From Hibiscus mutabilis (Eukaryota > Streptophyta > Magnoliopsida > Malvales > Malvaceae), in contig CM033738.1 in the NCBI GenBank assembly GCA_019671005.1, forward strand, positions 14,162,202 to 14,226,201: DNA of 64,000 nucleotides, in the 5' to 3' direction. A program made the position numbers and the translations under genes. The notes under the pieces were generated by a model. That model ran no database searches and had not been told where the DNA came from. It saw nothing but the letters and a program-made list of their open reading frames with translations. Shown here one piece after another: positions 56,771 to 64,000 of this stretch. Numbering within the stretch: the stretch's first letter is position 1; each line of letters starts with the position of its first letter.

Positions 56771-57057
56771 CAGTGAGAACCGGGAAAACAACCAAAAAAA
56801 TTTAATTTCTTATTTTCAGATCATGTTATTATGTTGCCTGGAAAAATAACATGTTAATTGAAAAATATTTAAAAATTTATATATCCCGTTGTATTTCATC
56901 GTATTCTTAATTTTTATGTCATAATAGTTTTTTTGAATATAAATAATAATAATAATTTTATTTTATGAAAATTACAAGAAGTTTGTCTATTTATATTATA
57001 CTCATGTTATTTTAAAATTGTTGTTGACTAACAACTCAAATTAAAATATTCAGTCAA
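56771..57057. other. Spacer before LINE
   Basis: AT-rich, no gene. It ends in AAATATTCAGTCAACT (57044-57059), the left target-site duplication of the LINE. Confidence 0.6.
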
Positions 57058-57059
57058 CT

Positions 57060-57372
57060 AGAATTTTGTATTGCGATCTCCTTGTATTATCCATTGTGTA
57101 CATGCTTTTTGTTTCCAGAATTCCTCTTCTTGTGACAATACCACCTCCAATTCTAACCGCAGCCTTGCTTCCAATTCCACCAAGAAGGTAGAATGTCGAT
57201 TCAGCAAAGTCCGGTCAATGCCTCTAATACTCGTACGCAACTTCTTTTTTCGCTGTCCGATATGCCCAAATGTCTCTATGTTCCACCCAGCAACCTCTGA
57301 TTGAAACTCATATAGGTTATCATTAAGATCCGTATCCATATTCCAAACTGATTTTAGAAAATCCGCTCTTTG
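57060..57372 (-). pseudogene. LINE ORF2 pre-RT segment (inverted)
   Basis: Minus frame with ADFLKSVWNMDTDLNDN, then NIETFGHIGQRKKKLRTSI, LEARLRLELEVVLSQEEEFW and WIIQGDRNTKF, the linker between endonuclease and RT in plant L1 elements. There is no stop inside. Its natural continuation is the plus-strand SWATDQEELVG sequence at 57390. Confidence 0.85.
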
Positions 57373-57377
57373 GCGAG

Positions 57378-58700
57378 GGGATGATTCTTGGGCTACAGAT
57401 CAAGAGGAGCTAGTAGGGATGACGCGAGAGTATTATTCTAAGTTGTTTTCAAGTGGACCGAGACCTAGTGTGGAGTTTTCGGTGCATGGTAGATTTTCGA
57501 AAGCTGGGGAGGTAGAGTTACTGCGATTAGCGGATCCGGTTAATGAGGAGGAGGTGAAGCGTGCTATTTTTGACATGGGTCCTCTCAAAGCACCTGGGGT
57601 TGATGGTTTTAACGCTGGTTTTTTTCAACAAAATTGGGAAACAGTTGGGAAGGCGGTATGTGATGTTGTTCGGGGTTTTTTTACTAGTGGTGAGTTACCC
57701 TCTGAGCTGAACAGAACCTTGTTGGTGTTAATTCCGAAGTTAAGTTCGCCGGAGCATATGAGCCAATTTAGGCCTATCAGTCTTTGTCAGGTTGTCTATA
57801 AAGCAATTACTAAAATAAATCGTTTAAAGCCACTGCTGCGAGGATGGGTCTTCTAGAATCAGACTAGTTTTGTACCAGGAAGGGCAATAACCGACAACAT
57901 TATCATTACACAAGATATTCTTCACTCTATGAGGCGGAAAAAAAGGCTCAAATGGATGGATGGCAATTAAAATCGATTTGGAAAAAGCTTATGACAAAAT
58001 TGAGTGGGATTTTGTGCATGATACCTTGGTGGATTTGGGTATACCATAACTGTTACAAAGGATAATAATGCAGTGTATTTTTACAGTTTTCGACTGAGAT
58101 TATTTGGAATGACTCGCTTACTGAAGCATTTATACCATCGAGAGGAATTCGCCAGGAGGATCCGCTCTCACCATACATTTTTGTACTGTGTTTAGAGCGG
58201 CTAGCACATGATATTCAAGCTGCGGTCTCGGCGAGCCATTGGGAGGCGTTTCAAACATCGCGAAGAGGGCCTCATATCTCGCACCTATTTTTTACAGATG
58301 ACATGATCCTGTTTGCAAAAGCGTCTTTTAATCAAATGACTATTATCTGAGATATTCTTCAAAAGTTCTATCTTGTATCTGGACAAAAGGTTAGTGCCTC
58401 AAAAATGAATATCTATTTTTCTAAGAATGTTCCGGTATCTGATTGCATGAGTATTAACCAAGGTTTTTGCTATGTCGAGGTGTGTGATTTGGGAAAGTAC
58501 TTAGGCGTTCCGTTGTTACATAATAGGGTGATTACTGCATCATACGAATATCTAGTTTTGATGGTTGAGAGGAAGCTAAACGGATGGCGTGCCAAAACTC
58601 TCTCTTGCGGGTCGAATCACCTTTGCCCAGGCTGTTCTTGCTGTAATTCTGAATTATACTATGCAAACTGTTGTGTTGCCTATTGCTATTTGTAATAAAC
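57378..58700 (+). pseudogene. LINE reverse transcriptase, decayed
   Basis: Open from 57378 to 57856 with MTREYYSKLFSSGPRP, PLKAPGVDGFNAGFFQQNW, LNRTLLVLIPKL and FRPISLCQVVYKAITKI, a canonical L1 RT start. Further motifs appear in changing frames: FVPGRAITDNIII (57869), IKIDLEKAYDKIEW (57965), LSPYIFVLCLERLAH (58167) and LFFTDDMILFAKAS (58288), in which the catalytic YADD is replaced by FTDD. Several stops and frameshifts make it inactive. Confidence 0.88.
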
Positions 58701-59390
58701 TAGAATAGATTATTCGTAAGTTTATTTGGGGTATAACAAATGGTCGTTCGGGGGTTTATGGAGTGAGGTAGAAAGAAGTTTGTCGACCAGTATCTAAAGG
58801 CGGTCTCGGCTTTCACCGTCTTGCTCACCAAAATGAAGCATTCTTGATGAAGTTGGCGTTTGATCTCTTGACCAAAAAAAGATGCTCTTTAGGTTCGTTT
58901 CCTTCGGGTAAAATATAAATGTATGAAGGATGTTCCAATTGCTTTGGCGTCTAGGAATGTGTCGTGGCTCTGAAGGGGACTTGGAGTAGTTTGGGAGGAT
59001 GTTCGGAACAATGTGTTTAAGAAATTAGGAAATGGCATCGAGGTTTATTTTTGGACTGATAATTGGACTAAGGATATCGGACCCTTAGTAGGCTATCTGT
59101 TGTCTGAAAGTACAATGGTCTCGCCGCATGTGACTGTCGCAAGTATGGTGTCTTACATTGGTGAATGACAATGGGAAGAATTGGATCAGGTATTACCTAC
59201 AAAAATTCTATTGTGACTTGCGGCTATAAAATGCCCTTTGTCGCAGTTTACGTATGATGTTGTGGGATGGGCAGCGATGAGTTTGGGATATTTTACGGTC
59301 AAGTCAGCCTATAATATATGGTTTGGCATTGAACAATGACCAGATGAGGATATTTGGAGGGTTATTAAAAAATTCAAAGGAACGCAACGT
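58700..59390 (+). pseudogene. LINE ORF2 region between RT and zf-RVT
   Basis: Fragmented frames with recognisable L1 text (for example IIRKFIWG, KGGLGFHRLAHQNEAFLMKL near 58800-58860, VWEDVRNNVFKKLGNG near 58990). Many stops. Confidence 0.7.
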
Positions 59391-60347
59391 ATGAAAATGT
59401 TTCTTTGGATGGTTTGTTGTCATAAGATTATGACAAACTATGAAAGAGTGAGGCGACACTTTTCAAGTGATGCTTGTTGTGGCCATTGTGGTGCAGAGAT
59501 GGAGGATGTTGATCATGTTCTTCGATTATGTCCATACTCATTTGTAGTTTGGAAGGAACTCATAAGACCGAATAAAATGAATGAGTTTATGTGTTGTGAT
59601 ATTAAGAGATGGGTGAAGATTAATTTAACGAAGCCTAAGGTGTTTGCAAAGGAGACGACTCATTGGGATCTTATGTTTGGTGGAACTTGTTGGTTTATAT
59701 GGTTGAATCGGAATGCTTCAGTTTTTACTAAAGGTGATGTTGAGCCGAGACAGCCTACTTTGTCTCGTGCAAGGACATGGTTGGCGTCGGCTACTGCTGC
59801 TAGGGGAGTTGCCGCAACGACCAGGACGGCGGGGCTGGGGGCTACCTGTGAGGTATGTAAATGGTCGCGTCCACCGAAGTCATGGGTTAAAATGAATTTG
59901 GACGCGGCAAGAGATACTAGTACGGGTTATATGAAGTGTGGAGGATTAATTAGGGATCATGAAGGACGATGGATAGTGGGTTTCGGCAAATTTATCGAAA
60001 TATGCTTGGTATTGGAAGCTGAATTATGGGGTGCTTACTCGGGTTTGCACTATGCATGGGAAAATGGCTTTCGCCAAGTGGTTCTTGAACTGGATAGTCT
60101 TGAGGTTGTGGACATGCTTCGGATTGTATCACATTCAATTGGTAATTGCATGTTAGGGCATTATTTTTTAGAGTTACGTCAACAGGCATGGACGGTTCGT
60201 TTGCAACATACTAAATGGGAAGGAAATTGTGTCGCGGATGCGTTGGCCAAGATGGTTGATTGTGGGTGTTTGGATTCGGTTGTTTGGGGTAATCCACCTA
60301 TTGGTATCATTCCTTTTTTGAATTCGGATGCTATAGAAACTATGTAA
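59391..60347 (+). pseudogene. LINE C-terminal zf-RVT and RNase H domains
   Basis: Longest intact piece of the LINE, 318 codons. Residues 1-60 are zf-RVT: MFLWMVCCHKIMTNYERVRR, CCGHCGAEMEDVDHVLRLCP. After a linker, residues 155-305 are an RNase H domain typical of plant L1: WVKMNLDAARDTSTGYMKCG (catalytic Asp in LDAA), GGLIRDHEGRW, LEAELWGAYSGL (Glu), ELDSLEVVDML (Asp), and WEGNCVADALAK (final Asp). All four acidic positions are visible. Despite the open frame it belongs to a dead element. Confidence 0.9.
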
Positions 60348-60499
60348 TTTAGCTTTTGAACTATTAGCATATGTACTCTTTTTCCTTCATTTAAGTTTAG
60401 GGAGGTTTTTTACTGAGGCATATGTTAATAGGCTAGGTGTTTGTTTTGACTAATGGAAACACACATCCTTTCATCAAAAAAAAATATTCATATTCAACT

Positions 60500-61652
60500 C
60501 GAAACTTTTATCATAAAAACGATTTTAATAACTAAAAAATACAATATAATAAAATATATCATTAAAATTTAAAAAATCAAATATGCAATTACTATTTAAT
60601 AGAATTTAATTTAAAATTATTTTTATGAATCAAATATATCATAATCGACACGTTTAATCTCTCCAAAATAATTTATTAAAATTCCATAAATTTTAAAATT
60701 ATAAATTACAAAAGTAAAATTTAAGTTTTCAAATACTACATTAGAAATTTGTAAGTCACCTGAAACTTGGGCTATTAATCGGAATCGACTCCTGAATATA
60801 TTAAGGCAATTGGTTGGGCTATTAATCAGCATCTGCCCCCTGAATGCAACTGTATATATCTTATATGAAGCCTTTTGGGCTAGAATCGTTTGAATTATAA
60901 GCAGGGGTGAGAACACAAAAGCCAAATCGAATCATAGTATTGAACGGTTAATGGTTCACAAATTTAAAAATTATAGTTATTTGAACTTATCTGATTTTTT
61001 TATTTACTTTGTAATTAACTTTTTATATAATATAAGAAAATAAATATTTTATACTTTACTTTTTAAATAAATATTGTGATTTTATTATCAAAGAAGCAGC
61101 AAATTGTTACATGAAACAAATACGGGAGATCACAAGACAATCCCTCAATCATTAAACAAATGTATATACACCGAATCCGTATCCTCTATACATCGAATTA
61201 GAATCGAATATTTCTGTTTTGGTTTCGTAGAAGTTTAATGATGGCATGATGGACAAATATTGATTGACATGGAAATTAATGGCATCTTAATCTCCAAACC
61301 GAAAATTAATTGGTTGGACCCCCTCCCCCTCCCCCTGCATATTGTTTGAAAAATAATGCTTAAAAGATGACTGAAAAATATTTTCTGAAATGCATAAATA
61401 TATCAGGGTTCAAAGATTTTGAGGCCTGTGTAATTTATTAAAAATAAAGTCCTTAATTTATAATCAGTAAGAGATATAATTTTTTTTCAAAAAATCACCT
61501 TAATAGAAAATTATTATTAGATTATCCTCTTGAGTAATAAAAAGTGACTTATAATCATCTAAAAATTAAACATTTTCACTTAAAATATGTCATTCTTTTT
61601 TCATGTTTTAAGTTTTAAATAATTGTAATATATATACACATAATTATATATA
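60500..61652. other. Intergenic, no gene seen
   Basis: AT-rich. A minus frame (60925-60623) shows no domain. CCCCCTCCCCCTCCCCCTG at about 61320-61338 is a short C-rich repeat. Confidence 0.5.
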
Positions 61653-62444
61653 GGGTAAACTACATCAGTAGTCACCGAACTATAGTTTCTTTCCTATTTT
61701 GGTCACCGAACTATTTTTTGGCAAAAACATCACTAACGTTATGTGTCCTTCCTATTTTGGTCACCGAACTATTTTTTTGGCAAAAACATCACTAACATTA
61801 TGTTTCCTTCCTATTTCGGTCACCGGCTATTTTGCTGACGTGGAATTTTTATTTTATTTTTAATTTTTCATGTCATTTCTTCTCTCCTCTTAAGCAATAT
61901 ACATTATTTTATAATATTTTTATTCAAACTAACAGGATGGTGACACCTGTCACTACCTATTAGTGGAATAAAATGAATGAAAAATCAAGCCTCTTATGCA
62001 GCCAGAGAGATTCGACTAATAGGCAGTTTCACGTGTCACCATCCTATTAGGCAATTACACATGTCACCATCTCTCTAGCTGCATAAGAGACTTGATTTTT
62101 CATTCGTTTTATTCCACTAATAGACAGTGACATGTTTCACCATCCTGTTAGTTTGAATAAAAATATTATAAAATAACATATATTGCTTACGAGGAGAGAG
62201 AATAAATGACATGGAAAATAATAAAATAAAATAAAATTCCACGTCAGCAAAACCGTAAGTTTTTAACAGCCGGTGACCAAAATAGGAAGGAAACATAACG
62301 TTAGTGATGTTTTTGCCAAAAAAATAGTTCGGTGACCAAAATAGGAATGAAACATAACGTTAGTGATGTTTTTGCCAAAAAAATAATTCGGTGACCGAAA
62401 TAGAAAAGAAACCATAGTTCGATGACTACTGGTGTAGTTTACCC
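61653..62444. mobile_element. Long foldback element, MULE-type, second copy of family
   Basis: 792 bp. GGGTAAACTACATCAGTAGT...ACTACTGGTGTAGTTTACCC are terminal inverted repeats, and pairing extends almost to the centre (TCACCGAACTATTTTTT / AAAAAATAGTTCGGTGA). Flanks TTATATATA and ATATATATA give a near-perfect but low-complexity 9-bp TSD. A directly repeated 70-bp piece (TTCCTATTTTGGTCACCGAA...) is present in both arms. No coding capacity. Confidence 0.8.
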
Positions 62445-63369
62445 ATATATATATATAAATTTATAATTTTTTACAAATATTTAAATTAAGTTTTCGATTT
62501 TTGGAGCCCCAAGGACGAAACTATGTATATATTGAGAGAGACTCTTGCCCCTCGCAAAATATTTTGATATAATAATATTTAAAGTCTTTTTAAATTTAAA
62601 TATTAATTAAATAAGATTTTTATCTTTTCTAATTTTTAAATTTAAAAATTTAATAGAATTTTATTCCTTTAAATGTTTGTAGTTTCTGAATTTCTCTCTC
62701 GGGGGCAGTGCAATCGCTCTCTATCCAGAACCTGCACCGAAATAAATAGAAAGGAAACTTAAGTGTTAAGCGATGGGCACGTATAAAATCGGGGATAGGT
62801 GATATGTTTGCCTGAAATTATGAGCTGCAGCAGCATGGAAAGCCTGGTGTAGTTTGATTATTCCAGCATTAGGGCAAAAGTAAAACACCTTAGAAACTCA
62901 TAGCTTTAATTAATTAATTAATACAAAACAGCAGTCCCATTGCTTATTGATGGATGGTGTTTTATTAAAGAATGAAGCAACCAGGGAGGCAGAGTGTCCC
63001 TTATCATTCACTGGCAATGACTGTAAAATATGAATAAAGCTTTCTTTCATTCCTACCAAACATCTTTTCACTCATTTTTTATCATTATTTCTTGAAATAA
63101 ATCGATATTTCATTTAAGTAATGCCAGGGTAACACTAACAGCATTTGATTCCAGTGGGAGTGGTGGAAACTCCAAGGAGTAAAGTGAAGAAACAAAGGGG
63201 CAGATCAGGATTCATGGGGGATGTCTTTTTGAAAAGTTTGAATAAAGCAACCTTTGATAAAAGGAAAAAGGAAACAAAACATCATCTTTGAATGCCATTT
63301 CTAACGGAACACCCATTGCTTTCCCCTTTCGCCAACTATGCTTTCAGGGCCGTGCTAAGGTAAAATACC
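62445..63369. other. Intergenic, no gene seen
   Basis: No supported gene. The text 62690-63350 is more balanced in composition and might be low-copy, but I found no frame, splice pattern or RNA motif. Confidence 0.4.
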
Positions 63370-63648
63370 TTAGGGTGCGGTTAAAATACGGCTATCATAA
63401 ATTCTTAATAAAAATTATACGAATTTATGTAAGACTGAATAAGAATTTTGGTAAGACTAGGTAAGAATTTATATAACTACATAATTTTTTACTAACTATG
63501 TAAGAATTTGTGTAGATTTTGCCTTGGGTAAGAATTTGTGTAACTGCACAAATTCTTATATTATAACCTAAATTCTTACTATTTAGGTAAGAATTTGTGT
63601 AGATTGTAAAAATTTGTGTATGATCGCCTCATTTTAGCCGCACCCTAA
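63370..63648. mobile_element. Small MITE, ~275 bp
   Basis: The left end TTAGGGTGCGGTTAAAATAC and the right end (reverse complement TTTAGGGTGCGGCTAAAATG) are inverted repeats. The interior has eight or so GTAAGAATTT(G/A)TGTA words. The ends are compatible with a TA dinucleotide target. Confidence 0.65.
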
Positions 63649-64000
63649 AAGTGACTCACAGCAAAATCTCCCACGGTTTTCAGCTTGCAAACTAATCTTG
63701 GCTGATTACCCACTGGACAGCCATTACTTTGAATCTAGTTACAACTTGTATCTTCATTTTTAAGTGCAATGTCTCGGTAATTTCAGTGTTGAAATTTTTA
63801 ACATTTCAGGTAAATTTACGAGAAAACTCGTTAGGTTATCTGAAAAATTATGTTAAAGAGTAATTTTTTTATTAATCTCAAATTTAATTCTAATCCGACC
63901 TAGAGGGGAAGAGAATGAGACTCTAGGAAAAAAGGGAAGTGCTCTTAGCGGGTATAGAACCTATGATCTAAGAGAATTTGATGAACAATTTGACCAACCA
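63649..64000. other. Window end, no gene seen
   Basis: No recognisable coding, RNA or repeat feature. Confidence 0.4.

Larger units (their letters stand above)
57060..60481 (+). mobile_element. L1-type LINE, 5'-truncated with inverted 5' segment
   Basis: Plus-oriented from about 57378 to a poly(A) (60475-60484). In contrast 57060 to about 57372 encodes upstream LINE sequence on the minus strand (WIIQGDRNTKF, ...EEEFWKQKACTQ). TSD-like flanks are AAATATTCAGTCAACT (57044-57059) and AAATATTCATATTCAACT (60482-60499). An inverted 5' piece joined to a 3' piece with poly(A) and TSD is the hallmark of twin priming. About 25 codons are missing at the inversion junction. Confidence 0.85.

Noticed and set aside
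57419..60347. Host RNase H or reverse-transcriptase gene
   Set aside because: Domain order RT, zf-RVT, RNase H with poly(A) and TSD is that of a LINE.
60623..60925. 100-codon minus ORF
   Set aside because: No recognisable domain and AT-rich spacer composition.
1..64000. A CRISPR array, phage, operon or bacterial defence locus
   Set aside because: Direct repeats here are TE- or minisatellite-derived, introns and plant tRNAs are present, and no prokaryotic gene organisation is visible.

Overview
This is plant nuclear DNA, almost certainly from a eudicot. It is AT-rich, genes are sparse and intron-containing, two cytosolic-type plant tRNA genes are present, and most of the sequence is LTR retrotransposon, MULE, hAT, LINE and MITE debris. 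The LTR families and overall texture suggest cotton or a relative (Gossypium/Malvaceae), but that is a weak inference from memory; no marker in the window proves it.

Region 1-15.2 kb is gene-poor. It holds AT microsatellites, a probable Copia LTR with an internal minisatellite and a MULE-type MITE, a plus-oriented solo-type LTR ('A', ending at 8334), and a decayed MULE transposase (8335-9357). The MULE is followed by unusual short hairpins and ~200-bp direct repeats.

Region 15.2-29 kb is the low-copy island. It contains an intact single-exon gene for a probable organelle-targeted protein (15245-16081, minus), a divergent tRNA-Gly(GCC), a broken AGP-like secreted/membrane peptide gene, a decayed second tRNA-Gly made by a tandem segmental duplication, and a nine-exon PI31-type proteasome-regulator gene that carries three apparent disabling lesions. 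A duplicated block with a decayed and a nearly intact tRNA-Ser(AGA) follows. Several non-autonomous DNA transposons with recognisable target-site duplications (TSDs) sit between these genes.

Region 30-50 kb is a four-level nest of insertions. A small TIR element with AGG.-TGTAAA ends (30290/49944) contains LTR 'B' (30533-49936). B contains LTR 'C' (34113-49443). C contains a complete two-LTR Gypsy chromovirus on the minus strand (38082-48164; TSD GATTC). The chromovirus gag-pol is recognisable but broken by nonsense codons, a frameshift and a rearranged integrase end. A fourth related solo LTR, 'D', lies at 50950-53759 (TSD TGAAC).

Region 54-64 kb has a small two-exon gene for a secreted cysteine-rich peptide (54352-54674), a SINE-like remnant, a 3.4-kb L1-type LINE whose 5' part is inverted (twin-priming signature, 57060-60490), and a long foldback element (61653-62444) sharing its ends with the one at 19744-20605. 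The last 1.5 kb holds only a small MITE.

I found no operon-like or defence-like system. The most informative signals are evolutionary: gene decay, nested insertion, segmental duplication and short conserved motifs inside otherwise diverged repeats.
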